Shown here piece by piece: positions 41,414-50,784 of a stretch of 64,000 nucleotides of DNA. How positions within the stretch are numbered: the stretch's first letter is position 1; each line of letters begins with the position of its first letter. The notes beneath the pieces were generated by a model. The model was not told the origin of the DNA, searched no databases, and saw only the letters and a list, made by a program, of their open reading frames with translations. The position numbers were made by a program, and so were the translations under genes. Source of the DNA: Sutterella megalosphaeroides (GTDB taxonomy: Bacteria; Pseudomonadota; Gammaproteobacteria; Burkholderiales; Burkholderiaceae_F); assembly GCF_003609995.1 (NCBI RefSeq), contig NZ_AP018786.1, positions 1,932,001 through 1,996,000 on the forward strand, read 5' to 3'.

Positions 41414-44400
41414 ATGCAAGCCAGTCCCGAACAATGCGACGCCGTAGAGAGCCTCTTCACCTTTGTGGAAGAAGTGGCCGGAATCCGCCAGGCCAAGATC
41501 AAGAACCTTTCGAAGTGCGACTGGAAGCTCGACATGCGCGACGTCGACCCGTCGCTTCCGGGCGTGCTCGAGGTTTTCAAAGAAGGCTCGGACGATCCGA
41601 CGCTCCTTTGCCGAATCGAGCTTCTCGACCTGCCCGCCGCCCCGTTGCCGCCTGCGGAATTGATCGAGCACCTCGAAGGCGGTCGCACGGCCGCGGCCTC
41701 GACGGCGGCGCTCGTCTGGAAGGGGGGCTTCGGCGAGAGGACGCTTGAAGACGCCCGCAGCGCGCAACTTGCGATCCCAGAGGCTGAACTTGAAATCGCC
41801 GAAACGGAAAAGAGGCTTGCCGAACCCGCAGGTGAAAGCGGTGGTGAAGGTGAAGTCGAAGGGGTTGCGACGGAAGCCGCGAATGCGGCGGAATTGACCG
41901 CCATGCTCGAAGCCCTTCGTCGAAAGCTCGAGACGCTGCGTGCGGACGCGGCGCTCCTGCCCCTTCTCGAAGCGCGCGACGCGTGGCTCGCGAAGCGCGC
42001 CGAGTGGCTCAAAGAGCGGCTTCCGCGCGAACGCAACAAAGCGCTTTTCGAGCGGTTCCTCACGGCGCGCGAAAAACTCGAAGCCTCGAACCTGCGCTCG
42101 GAACTCCTCGTCGGGAATTTCATCTTCACGTCGGCTCCCGGCCTCACGGGAACGGGCGATTCCAACGAATTCGCGGACTACCCGCTTGTCGCGCAGCCGA
42201 TCGAAATCACGATCGGTTCGAGCAAGCGCAATTTGCCGCTCCTTGAAGTGCGCGTCGACGAAAGCGCGAGCCCTCGCTTTCTCGGTGAGGTCGTGCAGGT
42301 CTTCGCCGAAGAGCGGATCGACCTCGCGGTCCTGAACGAACTCAAGGAATACGTCGCCTCCGCCTCCCCGGAAGTGCTCGGGGACGAGGCGCTCACGTCC
42401 GAAATCCGCAATGCGGCCGTGCGGCTTTCGACCGCCTGCCGCTGGGTCGACCCGAACGAGGCCGAATCGGCGGCGCTCGACGCCGAGCGGGACGCCTCGG
42501 ACGTCAAATTCCGCATCACCCCTCGAGCGGTACTTTTCTTGCAGGACCGCCCGACGGGCATCAAAGAAGCGGTCGAGGCGATTCGCGCGCAGATCGACAA
42601 GGAGAGCGACATCCCGCAGCACCTCGTGGAAATCGTCTCTCCGGACGCCTTCCCGACCTACGCCCCCGAAGAGGACCGCAAGCCCACGCTCGAAGAAAAA
42701 CTCGCCGCCACCGCGGGCGAAGACGAGACGATTCTCCTCACGAAACCCGCCAACAGCGAGCAGCTCGCCATTGCTCGCTCCATCATGCGCAACGACGTCG
42801 TGCTCGTTCAGGGGCCTCCGGGGACTGGGAAGACCCACACGATCGCGAACCTTCTCGGGCACTTCCTCGCTCAAGGGAAGCGCGTCCTTGTGACGAGCCA
42901 GACAACGAAGGCCTTGGCCGTCCTGAAGGAAAAGCTCCCCGAAGAAATTCAACCCTTGTGCGTTTCCGTCATTCAGGATAAGAAAGACCTCGAACGCACG
43001 GCGGTGGCGCTGCAACGCACGATCAGCGCGACGACGCTCACGGAACTCTCCGAATCGATCGAGGGTCTCGAAGCGGACCGCCGCACGTTGACGGCCGACC
43101 TTCACGCCGCGCGCTCGCGTCTCTACGCCCTTCGTCTCAACGAAACGAAGGGCCCCGTCTACCAAGGCGTCGAAATTCCGATTCGGGACCTGGCCGAAGA
43201 TCTTCGCCGAAACGAAGCGCTTGCAGACCTCATTCCGGGCGAACCCGAAGCGGGGCCGATGCCTTTGACCGCCGAGGAGTTTCGCGACCTCTACGCGACA
43301 AACGGCCGGTGGAAGGCCGAAACGCAGCGCGAACTTTCGTTGGAACTTCCCTCTTCGACCGAGCTTCCGACGGGCGAAAAAATGCGCGAGATGTCGGACG
43401 TGTACGCGCGTCTCCAAGAAGCGACCTCCTCTGAAAAAACGGGGATCGCACGCGTTTCGGGTCGCAGCAACGCAAGCGGCACGAGTTTCCTCGAGTACGC
43501 GACCGCCTCCGGGGCGCGCCTTCTCGTGAAGCGCGACCGCAGCGCGATGCTCGATAAGGATCCGGGGTTCGAGCTTATCGAAAAGTGCGATTCGGACCCG
43601 ATCCTGCGCGCAGCGCTCCTTGCGGCTCTTGATCCGAGCCTTGATGCGGGGGGAGCGGACCTTTTCGTGACGCTCGGTCAAAAGCTCTCGACCTTGGACG
43701 ACGCCGAGCGTGAGATGACCCGACGGCGGATGTCGACGGGGCTTGCCGTCGAATTCCCGAAAGATTCGGTTGATGCGTCTCAAGGCGGCTTTGCGGCCCG
43801 GAAAGACGCCGCCGAGTGGTTCGCTCAAAACGCCCCCGACGGTCGTCCGGGCTGGTTCTCGCGCGTCTTCGGCAAGGGTAAGAAGATGCTCGCGACGCTC
43901 GCCTCCGTCACCGTGAACGGCAAAACACCGAACACGCGCGAGATGTTCGAAGCTATCGCCGCCGAATGCGTCTACCGCGAGAAGGAGCGCGAAACGGCGG
44001 ACCGTTGGAACGCCGTCGCCCGTGCGGCGGGCGCGCCCGACTTCGCGTCGTTCGGCGAGAACGGCTCGAGCGCCGCGACGGAACTCGCCCGAACCTATGG
44101 CGACGATCTCCCGAAGATCGCGGGATGCCGCGCGACCGTCGCGCGTCTTCTCGAAGATCTGCGCGACGCGGAAGTCTCGGCTTACGACTCGGACGGCAAG
44201 GCGATCGAACTCCCGCTTGATGTTGCGGATGCCAACGGGAAGCTCGATGAGAAGAAAGCCTTCGAAGATCCCGAAGCGCTCCTTGCCGGCCTTTCGACGC
44301 TCGTTCGCGACCTGCTTCGTCCCGTTCATGCTTTCCGTCATATCGAAGCTGACCTGAAGAAAACGAACGACTGGAAAGCGGCCGTAGCCGAAAAGCTTCT

Positions 44401-47017
44401 TCCCGTTTCGGACCGCTCGCCCGTGGTCGCGCGCCTTGCGGCCGCGCTCCTCGCGGACCCCGACGGGTGGACCGAAGCCGACAAGGACCTTCAGCAACTC
44501 GAACGACAGCGCGCCCCCTTCGTACGCCGTCGGGCGCTCCTTGAAAAGCTCGGTGCCGCCGCCCCCGAATGGCGCGATGCGCTCCTTGAGGGGCGTCCGG
44601 GGTTCGACGGCACGACCGTTCCCTCCGACATCGAAAAGGCCTGGGACTGGAAGCAAAAAGATCGGCTCTATCGTGAGTGGACGTCGGAAAGCCCCGAAGC
44701 GCTCCAGGAAAAAGCCGCTCGGCTTTCGCGGGAACTGCGCTCGAACACCGCACGTCTTGCGGCCGAGAAGGCCTGGTACGCAACGAAAAAGCGCCTCGAA
44801 GGGTCGGAAGCGATTTCGAACCTCTCGAAGCTTGTTTACTATATGAAGCGCGCGAGCGGTCACGGAAAGAAGGTGGCGGAATACCGCCGGGAGGCGAACC
44901 GGTTGCTGCCCGACTGCCAGACGGCCGTGCCCGTCTGGATCATGATGCTTCAGGACGCGCTGCTCAACTTCAACGGCGCGGGGCGCTTCGACATCGTGAT
45001 CGTCGACGAGGCGAGTCAGGCGGATTTGCTCGCTCTTCCCGTTCTCTACATGGCGGACAAAGTCATCGTCGTCGGCGACGACAAGCAGGTGACCCCCCTG
45101 GCCGTCGGGACGAATCTCGATACGGTCGACGCCCTCGCGCGGCGGTTCTTGGCAGGCCGCGTGAAGGAACCGAAACTCTACAACGCGCAGATTTCGCTCT
45201 ACGACGTCATCAAGACGATGGGCTTCCCGACGCACATGCTGCGGGAGCACTTCCGGTGCGTTCCCGAAATCATCGGCTACTGCAACCGCTTGAGTTACGA
45301 AGGCTCCATTCGTCCGCTTCGCGACGGCTCGAGCACGAACCTCAAGCCCGCGATCGTCCCCTTCCGCGTCGAAAACCCCGAGGCGATCGACGAAGCGACG
45401 GACGCGTCGGAAACCCGCGCCAACCGCGCCGAAGCGGAAGCGGTCGTGCGTCTCATGCAGGCGATGATTGCCGATCCCGCGTACGAAAGGAAAACGTTCG
45501 GCGTCATCTCGATGCGAAGCGGTTCGCAGTCGCAGATTCGTCTTCTCAAAAACCTCATCTACGCTGCTTTCGACCCGCGCGAAATCGAAAGGCGTCGGAT
45601 CCTCTGCGGGAGTTCCGCGGAATTCCAGGGGGACGAGCGCGACGTCATTCTCCTTTCGCTTGTCGACTCGGCCGCTCCGGGGAAGATGCTCCGAAAGATG
45701 GGCGACGGGAACGACGACTTGCAGAAGAAGCGCTGGAACGTGGCCGTGAGCCGTGCGCGCGACCAACTCTGGATCGTGCATTCGTTCGATCCCCAATCGC
45801 AACTCAAGCACGACGACCTGCGCTACGGGCTCTTTGCCTGGGCGCGGGAAGCGTCGCGCGCGGTCGACGTCGATCGTGTGAAGAAGGCCTCGGATTCGCC
45901 CTTCGAACTTGAAGTCGCCGCCGCCCTTTTGAAGCGCGGCTTCAAGGTCGAGCAGCAGTACGAAGTAGGCGCCTACCGCATCGACATGGTGCTTTCCTCG
46001 CGCGGCCGCAAGGCGGCCCTCGAATGCGACGGCGAACGCTACCACTCGACCGACGCCCAGATCCGCGACGACATGGAACGTCAAACGGTGCTCGAGCGCA
46101 ACGGCTGGCGCTTCGTCCGCCTGCGCGGCTCGGAATACTTCCGCAACAAGGAGGCGGCCCTGGAGCGGGTCGTTCGCGACCTCGCCGCGCTCGGGATCGA
46201 ACCCGAAACCGAAGCCGAGGTCGATGCGGGCAGTCCGGCCGCCACCCCGCTCCTTGATCGCGTCAAGGCGAATTACGCACGCCTTGCGGCAGGCGAAGCG
46301 CTCGAGGTCGTCGAAACGATCGAACCGAGTGCGACGGCGGATGCGACCGATGCGTCCGCCGAGGCGGCCCGCACCGCGAAGGACGAGCCCGAAACCGTCC
46401 GTCCGGTTGAGCCGGTTGAGCCGGTTGAAACGACTGAGACGGCTGAGATAACGGACAAGCCCGACGTCGCCGAAGTCGTTGAGGCCGCCGAACTCCGCGA
46501 AACCTCGGAATCGACCGCATCGGCCGAAACGAGCGAAACGAGCGAAACGAGCGAAACGAGCGAAACGACTGAAACGGCCGAAACTGCGGCCGGCAACGAA
46601 CCCGCCGACGGCGAAGCGGAAAGCAAGGTCGAACCCGAATCAACGCACGACACTCGAGAGCCGCTCGAGCGTCGGCCCTTCGTCCGTGCGCTTCTTGCGG
46701 CACTCGCGACGAACGCGGCCGAGCCCTTGCAGGTCTCGACGGATGCGGCGGGCCTCGCCTTCCTCGCCCGCTCGGGCAAGGCGGCGGCGCGCATTGCGGC
46801 CTCGGGCGACGATTCGGCACCGATCGCGCTCGAAATCCTCCGAGCGCAAGGCCTGCGGGCGCGCGGGCTTCCGGCCGCCGTCGACAAGAACGGCGACTAC
46901 CGCATCTGGCGACTTGAGGCCTCCGAGGTCGACGACGAGGCACGGGCGGCCGATCTCGCACGGCGATTCGCGGCTTACGTGCAGCGCGTTGCGGTCAAGA
47001 TCGACGAAACGGCCTGA
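41414..47017 (+). CDS. Giant SF1 helicase with C-terminal Vsr/MTES_1575-type nuclease domain
   Basis: A 1867-residue soluble protein. The SF1 (Upf1/DNA2-like, COG1112) motor is split: Walker A VQGPPGTGKTHTIANLLG (~466-483) and motif Ia SQTTKAL, then ~700 residues of mostly helical insert, then Walker B IVIVDEASQADLLALP (~1194), VVGDDKQVTPL, FQGDERDVILLSLVDS (~1404) and KRWNVAVSRARDQLWIVHSFD (~1440). Residues ~1496-1600 are a PD-(D/E)XK/Vsr-like nuclease: FELEVAAALLKRG, YRIDMVL, ALECDGERYHS (~1535), VLERNGWRFVRLRGSEYF. An acidic low-complexity linker (~1640-1750) has SET repeats, then a ~110-residue C-terminal domain. This architecture occurs in anti-phage proteins, but the role here is inferred. 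It appears monocistronic. Confidence 0.8.
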   Translation: MQASPEQCDAVESLFTFVEEVAGIRQAKIKNLSKCDWKLDMRDVDPSLPGVLEVFKEGSDDPTLLCRIELLDLPAAPLPPAELIEHLEGGRTAAASTAALVWKGGFGERTLEDARSAQLAIPEAELEIAETEKRLAEPAGESGGEGEVEGVATEAANAAELTAMLEALRRKLETLRADAALLPLLEARDAWLAKRAEWLKERLPRERNKALFERFLTAREKLEASNLRSELLVGNFIFTSAPGLTGTGDSNEFADYPLVAQPIEITIGSSKRNLPLLEVRVDESASPRFLGEVVQVFAEERIDLAVLNELKEYVASASPEVLGDEALTSEIRNAAVRLSTACRWVDPNEAESAALDAERDASDVKFRITPRAVLFLQDRPTGIKEAVEAIRAQIDKESDIPQHLVEIVSPDAFPTYAPEEDRKPTLEEKLAATAGEDETILLTKPANSEQLAIARSIMRNDVVLVQGPPGTGKTHTIANLLGHFLAQGKRVLVTSQTTKALAVLKEKLPEEIQPLCVSVIQDKKDLERTAVALQRTISATTLTELSESIEGLEADRRTLTADLHAARSRLYALRLNETKGPVYQGVEIPIRDLAEDLRRNEALADLIPGEPEAGPMPLTAEEFRDLYATNGRWKAETQRELSLELPSSTELPTGEKMREMSDVYARLQEATSSEKTGIARVSGRSNASGTSFLEYATASGARLLVKRDRSAMLDKDPGFELIEKCDSDPILRAALLAALDPSLDAGGADLFVTLGQKLSTLDDAEREMTRRRMSTGLAVEFPKDSVDASQGGFAARKDAAEWFAQNAPDGRPGWFSRVFGKGKKMLATLASVTVNGKTPNTREMFEAIAAECVYREKERETADRWNAVARAAGAPDFASFGENGSSAATELARTYGDDLPKIAGCRATVARLLEDLRDAEVSAYDSDGKAIELPLDVADANGKLDEKKAFEDPEALLAGLSTLVRDLLRPVHAFRHIEADLKKTNDWKAAVAEKLLPVSDRSPVVARLAAALLADPDGWTEADKDLQQLERQRAPFVRRRALLEKLGAAAPEWRDALLEGRPGFDGTTVPSDIEKAWDWKQKDRLYREWTSESPEALQEKAARLSRELRSNTARLAAEKAWYATKKRLEGSEAISNLSKLVYYMKRASGHGKKVAEYRREANRLLPDCQTAVPVWIMMLQDALLNFNGAGRFDIVIVDEASQADLLALPVLYMADKVIVVGDDKQVTPLAVGTNLDTVDALARRFLAGRVKEPKLYNAQISLYDVIKTMGFPTHMLREHFRCVPEIIGYCNRLSYEGSIRPLRDGSSTNLKPAIVPFRVENPEAIDEATDASETRANRAEAEAVVRLMQAMIADPAYERKTFGVISMRSGSQSQIRLLKNLIYAAFDPREIERRRILCGSSAEFQGDERDVILLSLVDSAAPGKMLRKMGDGNDDLQKKRWNVAVSRARDQLWIVHSFDPQSQLKHDDLRYGLFAWAREASRAVDVDRVKKASDSPFELEVAAALLKRGFKVEQQYEVGAYRIDMVLSSRGRKAALECDGERYHSTDAQIRDDMERQTVLERNGWRFVRLRGSEYFRNKEAALERVVRDLAALGIEPETEAEVDAGSPAATPLLDRVKANYARLAAGEALEVVETIEPSATADATDASAEAARTAKDEPETVRPVEPVEPVETTETAEITDKPDVAEVVEAAELRETSESTASAETSETSETSETSETTETAETAAGNEPADGEAESKVEPESTHDTREPLERRPFVRALLAALATNAAEPLQVSTDAAGLAFLARSGKAAARIAASGDDSAPIALEILRAQGLRARGLPAAVDKNGDYRIWRLEASEVDDEARAADLARRFAAYVQRVAVKIDETA
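46525..46575 (+). repeat. Tandem 9-base repeats inside the helicase-nuclease gene
   Basis: GAAACGAGC-type units are repeated about five times and encode Ser-Glu-Thr repeats in the acidic linker. Upstream, GGTTGAGCC is repeated three times. Units are multiples of three, so copy changes keep the frame. Confidence 0.7.
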
Positions 47018-47034
47018 CAACGCTTGAACTACAG

Positions 47035-47074
47035 ACGGGCGACCTTCCTGCGGGCGGGTCGCCCGTTTGCTTTT
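47035..47074 (+). terminator. Terminator of the helicase-nuclease gene
   Basis: ACGGGCGACC pairs with GGTCGCCCGT, followed by TTGCTTTT. It begins 18 bases after the stop. Confidence 0.85.
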
Positions 47075-47091
47075 CGGACTCGACGGAATCC

Positions 47092-47134
47092 GAAAAAAGA
47101 TGCGGGCGGCATCCCGACCACGGATGCCGCCCGC
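47092..47134 (-). terminator. Terminator of the flavoreductase gene
   Basis: A perfect 13-bp stem GCGGGCGGCATCC/GGATGCCGCCCGC, followed on the minus strand by ATCTTTTTTC. Confidence 0.88.
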
Positions 47135-47359
47135 GGACCGCACGTCACGTGCGGCTGGACCAAGGAGAGGGGGAGAGGAGGATTTTCGAGCCGCGCGAAA
47201 GCGCCGCCCGAAAATCCGAGGAGAACGGAGTTCTGCCGGTCATCCGACGACGGGCGCTTCCCGCCTCCCCGACGGGAAGCGCCCCGGGGCGACCCGCGCG
47301 TCGCGTCGTACGAACGTACGCCGCTCGGCCCGCGTCGTCCTTCGTCGGACCGGTACGTT

Positions 47360-48853
47360 TCAGAGTCCCTGAGCGGCGGACTTCCCGGCTACGCGCCCGA
47401 AGATCAGGCAGTCGACGATCGAGACCGTCCCGAGGCGCACCATGCCGTGCACGCCCCCGGTGATTTCACCCGCGGCGTAGAGCCCCGGAATCACCTTGCC
47501 GTCGGCGGCCAACACGCGGGCCTTCGGGTCGATCGCCAGGCCGCCCATCGTGTAGTGCACGCGCGGCCAGAGACGCACGGAATAAAATTCGCCCTTGTTT
47601 TCGAGGGTGTCGTCAAAGATCTTCGCCTTGAAATCGGGGTCCGTCTTGCGGGCGATGTAACCGTTCCAGCGGGCGAGCTCTTCGACGAGTTCCTTCTTCG
47701 GGATCTTGTGGAAGTCGGCCAGAGCTTCGATCGAATCGAACTTCTTGACGACGCCGTTCTCGAGCCCCGTCTTGAGGGCTGCGGCGGGAACGTGCTTGAC
47801 GTTTTCGGTCGAGACGACGAGCACCGCCGGGTGACCCGTCGCGACGATCGCGTCGGAGCGCACTTTGCGGTTCCCGGTTTCATTGACGAAGCGCTTCCCG
47901 GTCTTGGGATCCACCATGAAGCCGTAGCCCACGACCGCCTCGACGATCTTCGGCGCCACGCCGAACCCCGGTTCGTCGGGCGAGGTCCAGGGACCGAGCT
48001 GAATCCAGTCCATATGGAGCGTGGCCGCACCGATTTTCTGCGCCGCAATCAGCGCGTCGCCCGTCGCGCCCGCCTGGTTCGTGCTCTCGAGCTGAGCCCC
48101 GAGGCGCGGGTCGTGAAGGCTCCGGAGCGCGACATTTTGCGAGAAGCCGCCGCCCGCGAGCACGATCCCCTTCGTCGTACGGTAGTAGACGAGCTTTCCG
48201 GAGTCGTCCTTCGGGAAGACGTAGCCTTCGCGCACGGCGGCCCCCACCACGCGACCGTTTTCCGTGAGGATTTCTGCAAGGCGCGTGCGCGGCGAAATGA
48301 CGATGCCTTCGGCCTTGCACTTCTCGACGAGAGGCTTCACGAGCTTCGCGCCGTTACCGTTCTGATAGGCGGCGCTACGCGCGACGGAGTGCCCGCCGTG
48401 GTAGGCGAGGCGGTCGAACTTGACGCCGATGTAGTCGCGCACCCATTCGTACGTGGGGAGCGCGTTGTCCGCGACGACGCGGGCGAGCTCTTCGTGCACG
48501 AGGCCGCCGCCCGACTTCAGCATGTCGGCATAGAGCTGATCGGGCGAATCCTTGATGCCCGCCTTCTTCTGTAGGTCGTTGCCCGGAGCGGCGATGCCGC
48601 CGCCGCAAAGGAGCGAATTCCCGCCGAGGATGGCCATCTTTTCGATGACGACGGGCTTGGCGCCCGCGTCTTTGGCTTCGACGGCGGCGCAAAGCCCCGC
48701 ATAACCGGAACCGACGACCAGCAGATCGACCGTCTTGTCCCAGGCGGGCTTGGGTCCGCAGGCGAGTTCCCGCGCGGATACGCCCGCCGCGGCGAGACCC
48801 GCGGCACCCGCCGCAACGGAACCGAGGAAACGACGACGCGTGGTATTTGTCAT
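47360..48853 (-). CDS. Tat-exported FAD-dependent reductase, fumarate/urocanate reductase-like
   Basis: The 497-residue protein has a Tat signal (RRRFLGSVAAGAAGLAAAG). The FAD-binding domain follows: DLLVVGSGYAGLCAAVEAKDAGAKPVVIEKM and LGGNSLLCGGGI. The substrate-capping and active-site region has YHGGHSVAR, and the C-terminal signature is RVHYTMGGLAIDP...IPGLYAAGEITGGVHG, as in flavocytochrome c fumarate reductase, UrdA and related enzymes. No haem or FMN-binding domain is fused, so electrons must come from a separate partner. The usual GANRLG after GGVHG reads MVRLG here. The start at 48853 is 7 bases after GGAG; the ATG six bases earlier is too close. It follows the porin gene by 23 bases. 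Confidence 0.87.
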   Translation of the reverse strand: MTNTTRRRFLGSVAAGAAGLAAAGVSARELACGPKPAWDKTVDLLVVGSGYAGLCAAVEAKDAGAKPVVIEKMAILGGNSLLCGGGIAAPGNDLQKKAGIKDSPDQLYADMLKSGGGLVHEELARVVADNALPTYEWVRDYIGVKFDRLAYHGGHSVARSAAYQNGNGAKLVKPLVEKCKAEGIVISPRTRLAEILTENGRVVGAAVREGYVFPKDDSGKLVYYRTTKGIVLAGGGFSQNVALRSLHDPRLGAQLESTNQAGATGDALIAAQKIGAATLHMDWIQLGPWTSPDEPGFGVAPKIVEAVVGYGFMVDPKTGKRFVNETGNRKVRSDAIVATGHPAVLVVSTENVKHVPAAALKTGLENGVVKKFDSIEALADFHKIPKKELVEELARWNGYIARKTDPDFKAKIFDDTLENKGEFYSVRLWPRVHYTMGGLAIDPKARVLAADGKVIPGLYAAGEITGGVHGMVRLGTVSIVDCLIFGRVAGKSAAQGL

Positions 48854-48876
48854 TTGCATTCTCCTAACTCAATCGT

Positions 48877-50019
48877 TCAGAAGCGGGTCATGAGACCCGC
48901 AAGCACTTCATAGGCGTTCGGATCGCGTTCGTCCGAGCTTTCGCCCGCCCAACCCGCACCCGCATAGAGCTTCGTGCGCTTGCTTAACGGAAATTCGTAC
49001 CCGACGCCCGCGTTGTAGCGGTCGAGGTCGCCGTCGCCTTCGATTTGGGCGCGCTGACCCATCACGCGGTCGAGGTCGGCCGACATGTAGCCGAAGCTCG
49101 CCTTGAGAACGCCCGGACCCGCGGGAATGTCGGCGCCGAGCAGAAGACTCGCGCCCTTATAGGTGGCGGCCGCGGCGAGCACGTTGAATTTCCCCTGGTC
49201 GCCCTGGAATTCGGAGCCCTTCATGCCGGCAAAGTACATGCCCGACGCGTAGGCCTTCAGAACGCCGAAATCGTAGTTGCCGCCCAAGCTCACGGCGATC
49301 GAGTCATCGTAGTCGGCCGCGGTGTTCGCATAGAGGACCGAATCGACCACGGCGGCAAGATGCAGATTCCCGGCCGTGTACGTGGCGCCCAGCCCCCACT
49401 GGCGGTCGGAACTGGCCTTGCCTTCGGTACCCGCTGCGGTCGAATTGGACTTCAACGAATACTGCGCGTAAAGTTGCACGCCCGACCAGACGGGACTGCG
49501 GTACGTAATCGCGTTGTCGATCGCCTTGAAGCCGCCCGGCATCGTGTACTTGGTGCCGCCCATGTAGTCGCCCCAGGAGTTCGAGAAGGGGTTGAGCTTC
49601 GCGGCCCAAATGCCCGTCGTTCCGAAGCCGCTGCGCAGAGCGCCCGAGCGACCGACAATCACGGTGCCCGCACGGTCGGAGCCGAGCTCAAGCTGCGAGA
49701 CACGATGGAAGAGCCGTCCGCCCGTCATCGTGCCGTCGTCCGAACCGAACTGGCCTTCGAGCATGAAGCCCGCCTTCAAACCGTTGCCGAGATCTTCGCT
49801 GCCCTTGAGACCCCAGCGGTTCGGGATGGTCTGGCTGCTCTTCATCTGAGCCTGGTCGGTCGCGTCCGTCCCCGCGCGGTCCTGATCGACGTGCTGATAG
49901 TTGAGACCCGTGTCGATGATGCCGTAGACCGTCACGTCGGCTACGGCACCCGTTGCGAAAAGCGCGCCCAGGGTCGCGACACAGAGCGCGGAAAGTGCGG
50001 GACGAAAGTTCTTGGTCAT
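48877..50019 (-). CDS. Gram-negative porin (betaproteobacterial porin_4 type)
   Basis: The 380-residue outer-membrane protein has a signal peptide ending near TGAVADVTVYG. Betaproteobacterial porin features follow: VTVYGIIDTGLNYQ, SRWGLKGSEDLGNGLKA-like NRWGLKGSEDLGNGLKAGFMLEGQF, RVSQLELGSDRAGTVIVGR (the last ~16-strand barrel with the constriction loop) and a C-terminal strand ending AGLMTRF with terminal Phe. It forms a trimeric diffusion channel in the family. CAGGAGACGATC precedes the ATG. It is followed directly by the exported flavoreductase gene, so the two are probably co-transcribed. Confidence 0.93.
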   Translation of the reverse strand: MTKNFRPALSALCVATLGALFATGAVADVTVYGIIDTGLNYQHVDQDRAGTDATDQAQMKSSQTIPNRWGLKGSEDLGNGLKAGFMLEGQFGSDDGTMTGGRLFHRVSQLELGSDRAGTVIVGRSGALRSGFGTTGIWAAKLNPFSNSWGDYMGGTKYTMPGGFKAIDNAITYRSPVWSGVQLYAQYSLKSNSTAAGTEGKASSDRQWGLGATYTAGNLHLAAVVDSVLYANTAADYDDSIAVSLGGNYDFGVLKAYASGMYFAGMKGSEFQGDQGKFNVLAAAATYKGASLLLGADIPAGPGVLKASFGYMSADLDRVMGQRAQIEGDGDLDRYNAGVGYEFPLSKRTKLYAGAGWAGESSDERDPNAYEVLAGLMTRF

Positions 50020-50289
50020 GATCGTCTCCTGTTTAATTCGGTAGTTGAAAGAAACGGCGCCCGTTCCCGTGCGGAGCCTCTTCCCGAGACCGCGGGCGTT
50101 CGCCGTCAACCCCGAAGGGATAGCACGTCGCCCTACGCGCGTAAGCACGGGTCCGTACCCCGAAGAAACCCGAGTCGCGACCTTCAAATTTCCTCAAACT
50201 TAGCGATTTTCAGGGAGATTTCCAATCGTACTTTTTCTCGCCCGTCCTCTTTTTCGTTCGCCCCCCTTTTCTTCCTTTCGAGAACGACG
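50020..50289. other. Upstream region of the porin gene
   Basis: No gene. The AT-rich part 50190-50270 is the likely promoter region for the minus-strand porin operon. No certain -35/-10 pair was found. Confidence 0.45.
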
Positions 50290-50319
50290 AAAAAGCCGGC
50301 GGTTTCCCGCCAGCTTTTT
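50290..50319. terminator. Terminator after the cupin gene
   Basis: AAAAAGCCGGCGG pairs with CCGCCAGCTTTTT around TTTC. It works in both directions and lies ~40 bases after the cupin stop. Confidence 0.85.
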
Positions 50320-50357
50320 CGTCACGTCCTGCGTCGTCTCGGAAACGAGACGCACGC

Positions 50358-50738
50358 TCAGTGCCAAGGTGCTTTTTCCTCGCACGGAACGCCGTCCGTC
50401 ATCGTGAAGCCTTCGAGGCTCCCCGCCTTCGTCTGCACGCAGATGAAGGTGATGTCGCTGTCCGCGGCGGCACGGATCGCGCGACGCCCTTCGGGCGCGA
50501 TGCGGAACCAGTCGCCCGCGGCGATCGGGTGCACGGTGCCGTCGAGGTAGAGTTCGCCGCGACCCGCAAGCACGCCGTAGAGCTCTTCGTTCTTCGTATG
50601 GCGGTGCACGAACGGAACGGCGGCGCCGGCGGGAAGCGTGTTGATGCTCGTTTCGCAACCCGTCAGATCCAACGCTTCATGGAGCTCGGTGCGGCCGGCG
50701 GCGGGGTCGACATGAAAAAGTTCGAAAACGTCGGACAT
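50358..50738 (-). CDS. Single-domain cupin protein
   Basis: A 126-residue cytoplasmic protein with the cupin metal motif: PFVHRHTKNEELYGVLAGRGELYLDG contains HxH(x)4E with the following G, and the second motif is AAGDWFRIAPEGRRAI with VQTKAG. Such proteins bind a divalent metal and may be isomerases, dioxygenases or ligand sensors; the substrate is not evident. AAGGAGAAGGACC precedes the ATG. Its own promoter (50811-50839) is flanked by an inverted repeat, so it is likely a specifically regulated single gene. Confidence 0.85.
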   Translation of the reverse strand: MSDVFELFHVDPAAGRTELHEALDLTGCETSINTLPAGAAVPFVHRHTKNEELYGVLAGRGELYLDGTVHPIAAGDWFRIAPEGRRAIRAAADSDITFICVQTKAGSLEGFTMTDGVPCEEKAPWH

Positions 50739-50784
50739 GGTCCTTCTCCTTCAACGGTAATGGGGAGTGTGTTTGTCGTGCGAG

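Larger units (their letters stand above)
47018..47359. other. Convergent intergenic region between helicase gene and flavoreductase gene
   Basis: It contains two back-to-back terminators (47035-47074 plus, 47095-47134 minus). 47135-47359 shows no gene or clear signal. Confidence 0.6.

Noticed and set aside
41003-46084. 1693-codon open frame antisense to pepT end and the helicase gene
   Set aside because: It has no domain or ribosome site, and the sense frame carries clear helicase and nuclease motifs.
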